A DNA stretch of 64,000 nucleotides from Sabulitectum sp036743055 (GCA_036743055.1 DAINQE010000004.1:1-64000), one strand, 5' to 3'; numbered from the stretch's first letter, positions 15,957-24,188 are shown. Made by a program: numbers and translations. Notes: generated by a model not told the origin, from the sequence alone.

Positions 15957-17634
15957 AGCCGAAGAGATTAAGAAAGCCCTCGAAGCCCACAAGGGTGATT
16001 CCCCCTATCACAGGCTGTTCAGGGAAACCGGTGAGCGGCTCCTGTTCACCCTTTCCCTGGCCGATGAGCTTTCAGGCGGAGCTTCCCCGGGAAGGGTGAA
16101 GGAACTGAACGAACAGTGTCAGGCTCCCCTGCTTCATGGAGCTTACGAGGAGACCTTCGCCGACCCCGCAATGGCGGTAAAACTCCTGGGGGAGGAAAAG
16201 GGCCGTTTCGCCGCCGTTCTGGCACACCGTGTCTACGACCTTTTCGGTTCAGCGTTTGCCGGCGGCGGGGCAAGGCTGGAGGAAGTCGCCGGCCAGTGGC
16301 TGGCGGCGGCCAGGGCGGAAGAGGAAAACTTCACAGTTGAACTTGCCGGGGCCTTCAGGCAGGTGAGTGCGGACTTCTACAGGGAGAGCACCCGGCGGAG
16401 CTTCGACCCGGACGGGGCTCCCTGGACCGGCATTGCCGTGAAGGCTTCAGGGGATGATCTCTCCTATCTCTACGCCTATGGAGAGCGAATAACGGAGAAC
16501 GACCTTAAGACGGCCGAGTTCATATTCTCCATGCCCGCCAACGATCTGAAACTGCTTGCGGACACCATGGTGGAAGCNNNNNNNNNNNNNNNNNNNNNNN
16601 NNNNNNNNNNNNNNNNNNNNNNNNNNNNNNNNNNNNNNNNNNNNNNNNNNNNNNNNNNNNNNNNNNNNNNNNNNNNNTCCGCCCTCTACAATCAGCTCAT
16701 GCAGAAGAACATGATACTTCGGAACAGGTTCATGCCCAGGGAGGAGACCAGCTTCGAGATCATAGCCTTCCCCTCCCCTGAGATAGAGGGTGATTTCCAG
16801 GAGATATTCAGGGACACGGTGAGGGTGAACACCCTTTCCAACAAGGTTTACAGGCCTGTTCAGCAGGCTATCATCGATGCGCTGGATGGTGCTGAGTTCG
16901 CCAGGGTAAAGGGAAGCGGCACCAACGAGACCGATCTCACCGTTTCTCTGTGCCCCATTGCCCACAGGGAGAGGGAAACCGCCTTCATCAACTGCCTTGC
17001 ATCGGTGAACGTGCCACTGGGCGAGGTGTTCACTTCCCCGAAGCTCAAGGGCACCAACGGACTGCTCCATGTGGAGGAATCTTTCCTCAATGGCCTGAGG
17101 TACCAGGACATCAGGCTCCGGTTCGCCGACGGCTATCTGGAGGACTGGTCCTGTGCCAACTTCGACGACCCGGAGAAGGGCAGGGAGTACATCCACGAGA
17201 ACCTGATCTTTCCCCACAAGACCCTCCCCCTGGGGGAGTTCGCCATCGGAACCAACACCCTTGTCTACGAGATGGCCCTCAAACACAACATAATGGGCCT
17301 GCTTCCCATCCTCATACTTGAGAAGATGGGGCCCCACTTCGCCATCGGCGACACCTGCTTCTCATGGGAGGAAGACAGCCAGAGGCCCTGCAGGGTCACA
17401 GGGAAGACCATGGTGGCAGTGGACAACGAGATGACCGTTCAGCGGAAGGAAGACCCCTCGAAGGCCTACACCAACAAGCACACCGACGTCACCCTTCCCT
17501 ACAGCTCCCTGGACTCCATAACCGCCGTTCATCCCGACGGAAGGGAGATCGCCATAATCAGCGGGGGCAGGTTCGTGCTTCCCGGCACTGAACTGCTCAA
17601 CGAAGCCATTGAGAAGGCCCATACCTACCTCTAG
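15946..17634 (+). CDS. M29-family metallo-aminopeptidase (long form), interrupted by an assembly gap
   Basis: The C-terminal half matches thermophilic-type M29 aminopeptidases: KGSGTNETDL, GEVFTSPKLKGTNG, LPLGEFAIGTNTL and EKMGPHFAIG hold the expected metal-ligand Glu and His residues. The N-terminal half matches the longer clostridial type (about 670 residues). A 100-N gap at 16578-16677 lies between DTMVEA and the region before SFEIIAFPSPE; in the long family these are about 100 residues apart, not 33, so the gap size is nominal. The frame happens to stay open across it. Cytoplasmic, two-metal peptide trimming is the expected role. Confidence 0.85.
   Translation: MPYRAEEIKKALEAHKGDSPYHRLFRETGERLLFTLSLADELSGGASPGRVKELNEQCQAPLLHGAYEETFADPAMAVKLLGEEKGRFAAVLAHRVYDLFGSAFAGGGARLEEVAGQWLAAARAEEENFTVELAGAFRQVSADFYRESTRRSFDPDGAPWTGIAVKASGDDLSYLYAYGERITENDLKTAEFIFSMPANDLKLLADTMVEXXXXXXXXXXXXXXXXXXXXXXXXXXXXXXXXXXSALYNQLMQKNMILRNRFMPREETSFEIIAFPSPEIEGDFQEIFRDTVRVNTLSNKVYRPVQQAIIDALDGAEFARVKGSGTNETDLTVSLCPIAHRERETAFINCLASVNVPLGEVFTSPKLKGTNGLLHVEESFLNGLRYQDIRLRFADGYLEDWSCANFDDPEKGREYIHENLIFPHKTLPLGEFAIGTNTLVYEMALKHNIMGLLPILILEKMGPHFAIGDTCFSWEEDSQRPCRVTGKTMVAVDNEMTVQRKEDPSKAYTNKHTDVTLPYSSLDSITAVHPDGREIAIISGGRFVLPGTELLNEAIEKAHTYL
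16578..16677. other. Scaffold gap (100 N) inside the M29 peptidase gene
   Basis: Exactly 100 N, a conventional placeholder. The flanks share no visible overlap, so sequence is really missing here. Comparison with the long M29 family suggests roughly 300 bases. Confidence 0.95.
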
Positions 17635-18529
17635 TCTCCTGGGTGGCTGCGGGCTCTGTCCGCGCCTCTGCGGCGCGGACAGGGTCTCCGGCGAGAGGGG
17701 CTTCTGCGGAGCCGGGGCGGTCATGGAGGTTGCTTCCGCGGTGATCCACCGTGGAGAGGAGCCCTTCCTCACCGGGGAGAGAGGAGTGGGCAATGTATTC
17801 TTCAACCACTGCTCCATGGCCTGCGTCTACTGCCAGAACCACCAGATCAGCCGCCGGGGTGGGGGGACTGAGCACTCCCCGGAATCCATTTCAGAGATTC
17901 TGCTGGGCTTCCAGGAACAGGGGTGCCCCACTGTGGGATTAGTCTCCCCCGGGCATTACCTTCCCATGGCGGCTGAGACCATACAGGCCGCACGGAACAC
18001 CGGGCTCGAGGTGCCGGTGATCTGGAACTCCAACGGCTACGAGACGGTGGAGCCCCTGAGACTCCTGGAAGGGCTGGTGGACATCTACCTTCCCGACCTG
18101 AAGTACCTCACGGAGGAGAGCGCGGCTCTATACTCCGCTGCTCCGGGCTACCCGGAAGCGGCGAAGGCCGCCATAGAGGAGATGTACAGGCAGACAGGAC
18201 CCCTGGCGGTGAATGACGGAATCGCCTCGGGAGGCCTGGCGGTGAGACACCTGGTGCTGCCCAACGGCCTGGGGGACACCGAGGAGGTCCTCCGGTTCAT
18301 AGCCGGGATATCGACTGAGATCCCGGTGAGCCTGATGTCCCAGTACAACCCTGTCTTCAGGGCGGGGGATCACCCCCTTCTCTCCAGAAGGGTATCTCCC
18401 ACGGAGTACTGGAGGGCGGTTGACATGGCCCATGATCTGGGCCTTCACCGCACACTGATACAGGATCCGGAATCCTCCCCGGACAGCTACCTGCCGGACT
18501 TCACCAGGAAGAACGCCTTCAGCGACTGA
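17609..18529 (+). CDS. PflX-like radical SAM protein (COG1313 type)
   Basis: 306 residues. An N-terminal C-x2-C-x3-C element (GCGLCPRLCG) and GFCGAG precede the radical SAM motif CSMACVYCQN (C-x3-C-x2-C), the layout of PflX-type proteins related to pyruvate formate-lyase activating enzymes. No pyruvate formate-lyase gene is near. The listed TTG start overlaps the M29 gene by 26 bases; no better in-frame start precedes the first Cys, so coupling with M29 is likely. The function of this family is not established. The 3' end overlaps thiE (opposite strand) by 11 bases. Confidence 0.85.
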   Translation: MRRPIPTSSLLGGCGLCPRLCGADRVSGERGFCGAGAVMEVASAVIHRGEEPFLTGERGVGNVFFNHCSMACVYCQNHQISRRGGGTEHSPESISEILLGFQEQGCPTVGLVSPGHYLPMAAETIQAARNTGLEVPVIWNSNGYETVEPLRLLEGLVDIYLPDLKYLTEESAALYSAAPGYPEAAKAAIEEMYRQTGPLAVNDGIASGGLAVRHLVLPNGLGDTEEVLRFIAGISTEIPVSLMSQYNPVFRAGDHPLLSRRVSPTEYWRAVDMAHDLGLHRTLIQDPESSPDSYLPDFTRKNAFSD

Positions 18530-19154
18530 GCACTTTCAGGAAGCTCCGCACCTCTTCCGCAGGATCCGGGGCGTTCATTATGGCGGTAACAACCGCCACC
18601 CCTGAGCATCCGGCAACCATCACTTCTTTGGCGTTGCCTGGTTTTATGCCGCCTATGGCCACCAGGGGGAGGGAAGATGCTTCTGAGAGCCTCCTCACCA
18701 TTTCCAGGCCCAGGGGTTCCCCCAGGCCCTTCTTGGTGTCCGTGGGAAATACCAGATTGGCGGCGATGTAGTCCGCACCGGCCTCCGCCGCAGCCGCGGC
18801 TTCTTCAACGGTTCTGGCCGATACCCCTATCACCGCCTCCGGCCCGAGTATCTTCCTGGCTGAGGACGCCGGCATGTCGTCCTGCCCCAGGTGCACCCCG
18901 TGGGCGCCGGAGGAAAGGGCCACATCGATCCTGTCGTTCACCACGAACCATGCCGAGTACTCGTCGCAGAGCTTCTTCAGCTCAAGGGCAATGGAGCACA
19001 TGTTCCAGGTGGAGGCCTCCTTGTCACGGAGCTGCAGGAACCTCACCCCGGCTTCCAGGGCCAAGCGGCAGGTGGGTATCACACCCCGCCCTCCGTGGAG
19101 GACGGGGTCCGTCACCAGATATAGCTTCAGGGCCTCTTGAAGCGGAGGTTTCAC
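18519..19154 (-). CDS. thiE: Thiamine-phosphate synthase
   Basis: 211 residues, normal for ThiE. Recognisable features are FLQLRDKEAS, VNDRIDVALSSGAHGVHLGQDDMP, IGVSARTVEEAAAA, ADYIAANLVFPTDTKKG and LVAIGGIKPGN. It is a TIM-barrel enzyme that joins HMP-pyrophosphate to thiazole phosphate to give thiamine phosphate in the cytoplasm. It follows thiM with an ATGA overlap and is therefore under the same TPP riboswitch. No thiC, thiD or thiG is nearby, so this locus looks like salvage. Confidence 0.95.
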   Translation of the reverse strand: MKPPLQEALKLYLVTDPVLHGGRGVIPTCRLALEAGVRFLQLRDKEASTWNMCSIALELKKLCDEYSAWFVVNDRIDVALSSGAHGVHLGQDDMPASSARKILGPEAVIGVSARTVEEAAAAAEAGADYIAANLVFPTDTKKGLGEPLGLEMVRRLSEASSLPLVAIGGIKPGNAKEVMVAGCSGVAVVTAIMNAPDPAEEVRSFLKVLSR

Positions 19155-19966
19155 AGGCTGCTCTCCACCCTGGCGGATGCCTCAATAGTCTCCCCGTTCA
19201 GCCCGGCGAGCCTGTCCAGGAACTCCGGCACGAATGATCCCGGGCCCCTGCAGGCCGCAGCTGCCATCTCGCCGGCTATGTTGTAGCAGGTAATGCCCGC
19301 GGCCACAGCCTGGAGCAGCGGGGGACCCGCCGCTGCGAAGCAGGCCGCCGCGGTGGTGGCCCCGCAGCCCGTTCCAGTAACCCTGCCCATGATGGGGTCT
19401 CCATTGAAGACCTTTATCCAGTTTGTACCGTCGGTCACATAATCGGTTTCCCCGCTCACGGCGGTTACTATTCCTGTTTCCCCGGCGAAGGCCGTGAACA
19501 CCTCGTGGTGCCCGTCGGCGGTTGCCAGGGAATCAACCCCCCTCACGGAACCGGAGCTGCCGGCCAGCGAGAGTATCTCACCGGCGTTGCCCCTTACAAC
19601 GGATATCTTCAGCTCGTTCAGCAGGGTATTCACCGCGTTGGTGCGCAGCATGGTTGCACCGGCCCCCACCGGGTCCAGGACCACGGGAATGCCCTTTTCA
19701 TTGGCTGCCTGCCCTGCGGCCACCATGCTCTTCAGAAGGTCCGGTGTTATGGTGCCTATGTTCAGCACCAGTGCGCCGGCGAACCCTGCCATCTGCGGCG
19801 ATTCCGCCACCGACGGGGCCATAACCGGAGCGGCCCCCATGGCCAGGGTGATGTTGGCGGTGAAGTTGGTAACCACCGAGTTGGTGATGTGATGGATCAT
19901 CGGGTGCATGGCCCGTACCCGGGCCTCCGCCGCCGCGGCGGCCTTCGCGTCGAAAACAGTGCTCAT
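19151..19966 (-). CDS. thiM: Hydroxyethylthiazole kinase
   Basis: 271 residues from ATG 19966: HPMIHHITNSVVTNFTANI, GAAPVMA, LNIGTIT, VLDPVGAGAT, RGNAGEI and TGTGCGATT are ThiM hallmarks, including the catalytic Cys in the GTGCG loop. It phosphorylates 5-hydroxyethyl-4-methylthiazole with ATP for thiamine salvage. The open frame continues back to 20074, but that part is the TPP aptamer in RNA and not protein. The start codon follows the aptamer directly. Confidence 0.95.
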   Translation of the reverse strand: MSTVFDAKAAAAAEARVRAMHPMIHHITNSVVTNFTANITLAMGAAPVMAPSVAESPQMAGFAGALVLNIGTITPDLLKSMVAAGQAANEKGIPVVLDPVGAGATMLRTNAVNTLLNELKISVVRGNAGEILSLAGSSGSVRGVDSLATADGHHEVFTAFAGETGIVTAVSGETDYVTDGTNWIKVFNGDPIMGRVTGTGCGATTAAACFAAAGPPLLQAVAAGITCYNIAGEMAAAACRGPGSFVPEFLDRLAGLNGETIEASARVESSL

Positions 19967-20037
19967 GGATTTCCTTCCGCAGTTCGACTGATCAAGTTCC
20001 AGGGGTATGATCTCAGGCGTATAGCCACCCCCAACCC
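19967..20037 (-). promoter_or_regulatory. TPP riboswitch (THI box) controlling thiM-thiE
   Basis: Reading the minus strand, the 71 bases show the conserved TPP aptamer order: GGGGGTGG, a small hairpin GGC-TATAC-GCC, CTGAGATCATACCC (the pyrimidine-binding core, 20016 downwards), GAACTTGATCAGT with the stem CAGT/ACTG, then GCGGAAGGAAA. P1 can form between GGGTT (20037-20033) and AATCC (19971-19967). The only ribosome-binding purines, GGAAGGAAA, lie in the 3' strand of the aptamer, and ATG follows P1 at once. So thiamine pyrophosphate binding should hide the ribosome site directly. Confidence 0.88.
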
Positions 20038-20083
20038 ACGGGGCAAAACTGGCCCATGCCCGGGCTGCTGTCAATGCCGGGTT

Positions 20084-20482
20084 CTACCAGATCGTCCTTA
20101 AATAGGGATAGTTCAACAGCCTGGAATCGGCGGTTAAAAGCGCAGCGCCTGTGGTTCTAGCGGTTGCGGCTATGATCTGGTCCGCCGGGTCCGTAACCGG
20201 GCAATCCGGAAGACTGATGGATTCGCAGGCCGTTTCAGGTGTAATGGGAACCGTCTCAAGCCCTGGCATGCACAGGGCTTCCGTTATCCATTCACCTGGG
20301 GAGCAGGTTATCATGAGACGTTTCTTCTCAACCAGCTTGCAGAACTCCCAGATCGAGATAGTGGAAAGCAGCAGCCTGTGATGCGGACCGTTGCTTTGAA
20401 GCACATCCAGGGAGCTGTATGAAAGCCTTTCCGGTTTCGCCGCCCACCAGATCCACACATGGGTGTCCAGCAGGAAGGTCAC
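20084..20482 (-). CDS. PIN-domain toxin, VapC-like
   Basis: 132 residues with the PIN acidic residues Asp6 (FLLDTHVW), Glu46 (STISIWE), Asp98/Asp101 (TDPADQIIAAT) and Asp119 (LTADSRLL). Such toxins are Mg-dependent RNases. The gene overlaps its antitoxin by 4 bases, the usual antitoxin-first order. It is the variant with IWEFCKLVEKKRL, commonly paired with Phd/YefM antitoxins rather than VapB. Confidence 0.9.
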   Translation of the reverse strand: MTFLLDTHVWIWWAAKPERLSYSSLDVLQSNGPHHRLLLSTISIWEFCKLVEKKRLMITCSPGEWITEALCMPGLETVPITPETACESISLPDCPVTDPADQIIAATARTTGAALLTADSRLLNYPYLRTIW

Positions 20483-20706
20483 CTTAGGGACTCCCAGTCT
20501 TCCTCGGCGGCGGGGGAGACGATGTCCCCTTCGTATATGATGGTTTCCGCAAGCATCCCCGGCTCACGGGCTTCAGCAGTATACGGAACTACCTTTGCCA
20601 GGGGCCTGCCCCTCTTCGTTACCAGAACAGGCTCCCTGCTCCTGCTTACCTCCGCAAGGACCCGCAGGGCATGCGCCTTGAAGTCGGTTACGGTCATGGT
20701 CTTCAT
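20479..20706 (-). CDS. Phd/YefM-family antitoxin
   Basis: 75 residues. The N-terminal Phd/YefM DNA-binding fold reads MTVTDFKAHALRVLAEV, then EPVLVTKRGRPLAKVVPY; the acidic tail (AAEEDWESLR) should wrap the toxin. It has a good ribosome site (GGAGGT). Antitoxins of this family bind their own promoter; two direct repeats upstream are candidate sites. Confidence 0.9.
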   Translation of the reverse strand: MKTMTVTDFKAHALRVLAEVSRSREPVLVTKRGRPLAKVVPYTAEAREPGMLAETIIYEGDIVSPAAEEDWESLR

Positions 20707-20723
20707 TGCACCTCCGTTAAAAT

Positions 20724-20744
20724 ATGGTCATTTGAAATGGTCAT
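20724..20744. repeat. Direct repeat ATGGTCAT x2 upstream of the toxin-antitoxin pair
   Basis: ATGGTCAT occurs at 20724-20731 and 20737-20744, 13 bases apart, 18 bases upstream of the antitoxin start and in an AT-rich patch. It is a plausible operator for antitoxin autoregulation; this is inferred from position only. Confidence 0.45.
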
Positions 20745-20831
20745 GTAAACAACCTGAATGAAGTGACTTCCAGGGGGAGGCGGGTTATCTTCTCCACTTA
20801 CCATCAGATAATGGAAGAAGCAGGCTGAACT

Positions 20832-23210
20832 ATGCTGACATTAATGGCCGCTGCGGTCCTTGCGCTTCCCGGGCCGGTGGAGAGCGCCGCCGGGCTGATA
20901 CTGGAGCAGGGGGAAATGACCCCTGAAGAGATGAACTTCGACAGGCACTGGGCAACCGGAGTGGAGCTGGCGGACAGCACCGTGGTGAGGTGCCTGCAGG
21001 ATGTATGGGCGCTGCCTGCCGCGGCGGACTCCGTGTTCGGTTCAGCGGTCATGCTCTGCGGAATGGAACCGGTGCCCGGAGGAATGGATTCCCTTCTGGC
21101 AGTCATGGAGGATCTCAGAGCGGAATACATGGCGGCGCTGGACACCCTGTACTGCGCCGACTCCCTGGCCCTGGCCTGCGGGGGCATGTGGGCGCGGGAC
21201 GATTCCACGGGAACCCCGGGGGAATGGGGGCTCATCTATTCCTCCAGGGGCCTTGCGATACCCATGGAGCAGGACGACTTCGAGGTGGAACTGGACGAGT
21301 TCACGAGGCTGCTCACAAGATGGAGACCCGTGGAGAACCCTCCGCCTGAACTGATCACAGGTCTTGTCATGGGGATTCAGAGGGACGGCTCCTACGGTTC
21401 CAGGCTTGCCCCCGGAGTTGAGGGGTGGGTGCACGGATACTCCCTGGACACCCCGGTCACATGGGTAGTGGGAGCCAGGGGCCGGAATGTCTACACAGAT
21501 GAGGTGCACTACGATCTGATCATCGACCACGGAGGGGACGACCTGTACCTCTGCGGTGCCGACGGCATCGGGATAACAGACTCCCCGGTTTCCATAATAG
21601 CCGACCTCGGGGGGAACGACACTTATCGCAGCCAGTCCCCTGTATCCCAGGGAGCGGGTTTCATGGGCTATGGCGCCCTTGTGGACCTTTCCGGCAGCGA
21701 CACCTACACAGGCTCTTCCATGAGCCAGGGCTCCGCGGTGATGGGGGGAGCCCTCTTCGCCGATCTGGACGGGGACGACGCCCAGACAGCTGATGTGCAC
21801 TCCCAGGGAGCCGCCACCCTGGGCACGGCTTTTTTCATCGACCTGGCGGGAAACGATTTCAGAAGGGTGTCCTCCTACGGCCAGGGGTTCGGAGGCCCCG
21901 GCGGACGGGGCAGCCTCATCGACGGCGGGGGCCACGATACCTACATGGCTGGCTTTTCCTACCCCCATGAGCCTCTTCTTCCTGACGACCACCTGGCAAT
22001 GGCCCAGGGGTTCGGTACCGGACTGCGCCCCTTCTGCGCCGGCGGGGTGGGCGCCCTCTGCGACCTGGGGACCGGCAACGATACATACAGGGCCGAGGTC
22101 TTCGGACAGGGGGCTGCTTACTTCTACTCCCTGGGTGTCCTGTATGACGCCGGGGGGCAGGATGTGTACTCCGCCGCCCAGTACGCCCAGGGTTCCGGGA
22201 TTCACCTGGCCTCGGGAATACTGGTGGATGCCCGGGGGGACGACCAGTACACAAGCCGCCGCGGCCCCTCCCAGGGCGCGGCCCACGACCTCTCAACAGG
22301 TTTCCTTCTGGACATGGAAGGCGAGGACTGCTTCGCCACCGACGGCGGCCAGGGTCTTGCCCTCACCAACTCCGCGGCGGTGTTCGCCGATCTGGCGGGT
22401 TCGGACCTTTTCGCCCTCAGGGGCCTGGGACAGGGCGAATCCCGGTGGGCCAGGGGTTCCGCCGGCTCGGCCCTCTTCATGGACATGGCCGACGAGGACT
22501 TCTACCTGGGGGCCGGTTCCGGCGATTCGCTCTGGGTTAGGGAGTGGTCGGCAGGTGCGGATCTGCCGGGAGTCTCTCCGGTTCCGGGGGAGGAGATAGC
22601 CGATATCGGCAACCCGGAGGAGCTGGAAATGGATTCCCTTTTCAAAGTTGCCTCCGAATGGGGTGTCTCCGGGAACAGCGACAGGGTACTTGCCCACCGG
22701 GAGGAGCTTGCATCCCGTGGCAGCGCCGCGGTGGACTACATACTGGAAGAGCATCTGGACTCATGGGACGGCCTGGAGCACAGGGCCGTAAAGGCGGTAT
22801 TTACAGCTAATTCGGAATACGCGGTCCAGAGGCTGGCCGGCCTGCTGGAGGACAGCCTTTCCCCGGGGGAGCTGGGAAACGTTATCCAGTGGCTGGGCGA
22901 GACCGGCGGCGAGGAGGCTAGGCAAGTGCTGGAGAGCATGCTTACCGACTCCCTCTCAACAGGGCTTACCATTACCCTCATAAGGACCTTGGGAGAAATA
23001 GGGAACATGGAAAGCCTTCCTCTGATAGAGCCATTCGCAGGGGACGCCGGCGAAAGGGTAAGGAGGCAAACCGCCGTGTCCCTGGGCGAGTTCGGCGAGC
23101 AGGCCCTGCCGGCGCTGGAGACACTGGTGAATGATCCGTCCCTGGCGGTACGCTCCGCCGCACGGGCTTCCATTGATGGAATAGAGGGAAGCGAACAGGG
23201 GTATCAGTAA
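20832..23210 (+). CDS. Secreted 12-repeat G-D-Y/QG protein with C-terminal HEAT repeats
   Basis: 792 residues. A short signal-like N-terminus (MLTLMAAAVLALPGPVESAA) leads into an acidic helical region (about 20-225). Residues of about 230-560 hold twelve degenerate repeats of about 25 residues with the pattern L-h-D-x-x-G-x-D-x-Y ... S-Q-G-x-x-x-x-G. The G-x-D motif every turn suggests a calcium-binding or glycine-rich beta-solenoid. The last 150 residues are HEAT-like helical repeats (TLGEIGNMESLPLIEPFAGD, then SLGEFGEQALPALETLV). The family and role are unknown to me; surface or periplasmic scaffolding is a guess. Neighbours on the same strand are also secreted proteins. Confidence 0.75.
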   Translation: MLTLMAAAVLALPGPVESAAGLILEQGEMTPEEMNFDRHWATGVELADSTVVRCLQDVWALPAAADSVFGSAVMLCGMEPVPGGMDSLLAVMEDLRAEYMAALDTLYCADSLALACGGMWARDDSTGTPGEWGLIYSSRGLAIPMEQDDFEVELDEFTRLLTRWRPVENPPPELITGLVMGIQRDGSYGSRLAPGVEGWVHGYSLDTPVTWVVGARGRNVYTDEVHYDLIIDHGGDDLYLCGADGIGITDSPVSIIADLGGNDTYRSQSPVSQGAGFMGYGALVDLSGSDTYTGSSMSQGSAVMGGALFADLDGDDAQTADVHSQGAATLGTAFFIDLAGNDFRRVSSYGQGFGGPGGRGSLIDGGGHDTYMAGFSYPHEPLLPDDHLAMAQGFGTGLRPFCAGGVGALCDLGTGNDTYRAEVFGQGAAYFYSLGVLYDAGGQDVYSAAQYAQGSGIHLASGILVDARGDDQYTSRRGPSQGAAHDLSTGFLLDMEGEDCFATDGGQGLALTNSAAVFADLAGSDLFALRGLGQGESRWARGSAGSALFMDMADEDFYLGAGSGDSLWVREWSAGADLPGVSPVPGEEIADIGNPEELEMDSLFKVASEWGVSGNSDRVLAHREELASRGSAAVDYILEEHLDSWDGLEHRAVKAVFTANSEYAVQRLAGLLEDSLSPGELGNVIQWLGETGGEEARQVLESMLTDSLSTGLTITLIRTLGEIGNMESLPLIEPFAGDAGERVRRQTAVSLGEFGEQALPALETLVNDPSLAVRSAARASIDGIEGSEQGYQ
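21519..22515 (+). repeat. Twelve coding repeats of about 75 bases (D-G-x-D-x-Y / QG type)
   Basis: Within the gene above. Examples of the repeat core are IIADLGGNDTY, LVDLSGSDTY, LIDGGGHDTY, LCDLGTGNDTY and ILVDARGDDQY, each followed 6-10 residues later by SQG, GQG or AQG. The sixth unit carries an insertion (about 20 residues). The repeats are diverged at DNA level, so they are old, not recent tandem copies. Confidence 0.75.
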
Positions 23211-23222
23211 AACTCGGGGGGT

Positions 23223-23251
23223 TTGACACCATTGGCTCTTGGAGCTATTTT
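23223..23251 (+). promoter_or_regulatory. Predicted sigma-70 promoter of the Fn3 lipoprotein gene
   Basis: TTGACA at 23223-23228, a 17-base spacer and TATTTT at 23246-23251, 57 bases before the start codon. Confidence 0.55.
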
Positions 23252-23308
23252 GCCTAGGCGAAGGGCAAGACTCTTCGAGAAGAAGAAACGAAAGTGAGGA
23301 GAGATTCT

Positions 23309-24136
23309 ATGAAGAAACTCGGTATTCTTTTCATGGCAGTCATGATCGCTGCCATCGCCGGCTGCGCAGGCGACGACTCCACCGGAGAGGGCGGAACCCT
23401 TACCACAGTGCAGGGTCTTGAGATCGACGACACAAGCACAGGCAGAACCGTTGTGCTTGTCTGGAACGGCATCTCCGACGACATCGACGGCTACGAGATC
23501 TACTTCAAGGCCGATGGCACCGGCAGCTGGGTGGTAGGCGGAACCTCCACCACCACAACCTTCACCCACAACGCCACCGTGGCCGGCACCTACGCCGTAA
23601 GGGCCTACAAGGGAGACAACTACTCCGAGAACTACTCCAACGAAGTCTCCACCATGCCCAACATCATTAACGTGACCTACACGATCTACGACAACTACGC
23701 TCCCGCCGACTACCACAGCGGCTTCATATTCGGCGCCACCTCTGGTCAGACCGGCTTTGCCAGCCAGACTGGCTTCGTTCAGGACATTTATGCTTATGAC
23801 GAAGTTCAGGATCCTAACAGGATCTGGCTTTACAGCGGCAACTTCGGCCAGTTCGGAAACGGCAACCAGAGCTACTTCCAGACACCTGCCAGCGGCGTCT
23901 ATGGCAACTGCGATCCCAACGGCCAGTGGTACGGTACAAGCTATGAACTCTACACTTCGGATAGTGTTGTTTTCGTAGAACTTCCGTATGCAACTGGTCC
24001 CAGTGCTTACGCCAAGATGTATGGTCTGTCCATTGCTCCGGAAGGCACTTCAGCCAATGGAACAGAGGTCAGCTTCATGTACGAGTACCAGTCCAACGAC
24101 CTTGGGCTTACGCTTTTCACCAGCAACGCCAACTAG
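23309..24136 (+). CDS. Lipoprotein with a fibronectin type III domain
   Basis: 275 residues. The signal peptide ends in a lipobox AIAGC (Cys20 or nearby) followed by AGDDSTGEGG, so the protein is lipid-anchored. Residues of about 35-115 read as a fibronectin III fold: LVWNGISDDIDGYEIYFK, then TYAVRAYKGDNYSENYSNEV. The remaining 150 residues are rich in Tyr, Gly, Asn and Ser and of unknown type. The ATG at 23309 has a GAGGAGAG ribosome site; the upstream frame to 23294 is not needed. It has its own promoter and terminator, so it is a monocistronic and probably abundant surface lipoprotein. Confidence 0.8.
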   Translation: MKKLGILFMAVMIAAIAGCAGDDSTGEGGTLTTVQGLEIDDTSTGRTVVLVWNGISDDIDGYEIYFKADGTGSWVVGGTSTTTTFTHNATVAGTYAVRAYKGDNYSENYSNEVSTMPNIINVTYTIYDNYAPADYHSGFIFGATSGQTGFASQTGFVQDIYAYDEVQDPNRIWLYSGNFGQFGNGNQSYFQTPASGVYGNCDPNGQWYGTSYELYTSDSVVFVELPYATGPSAYAKMYGLSIAPEGTSANGTEVSFMYEYQSNDLGLTLFTSNAN

Positions 24137-24156
24137 CAGTTTCCGGTGATTCGAGA

Positions 24157-24188
24157 GAGGGGGAGGGAAAACCCTCCTCCTCTTTCGT
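24157..24188 (+). terminator. Rho-independent terminator after the Fn3 lipoprotein gene
   Basis: An 11-pair stem (24157-24167 with 24172-24182, one G-U) with an AAAA loop and a T-rich tail TTTCGTT. Confidence 0.8.

Noticed and set aside
19967..20074. 36-residue N-terminal extension of ThiM
   Set aside because: The sequence is a TPP aptamer; ThiM homology begins at ATG 19966.
21042..22286. 414-residue minus-strand open frame
   Set aside because: Shadow of the 12-repeat protein; its own repetitive look only mirrors the repeats on the plus strand.
21519..22515. CRISPR array or recent tandem duplication
   Set aside because: The repeats are at protein level, diverged in DNA, without constant repeats and unique spacers.
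23216..23232. Further copy of the RAYT end repeat (GTTTGACA)
   Set aside because: Only eight bases agree and they are better explained as a -35 element.
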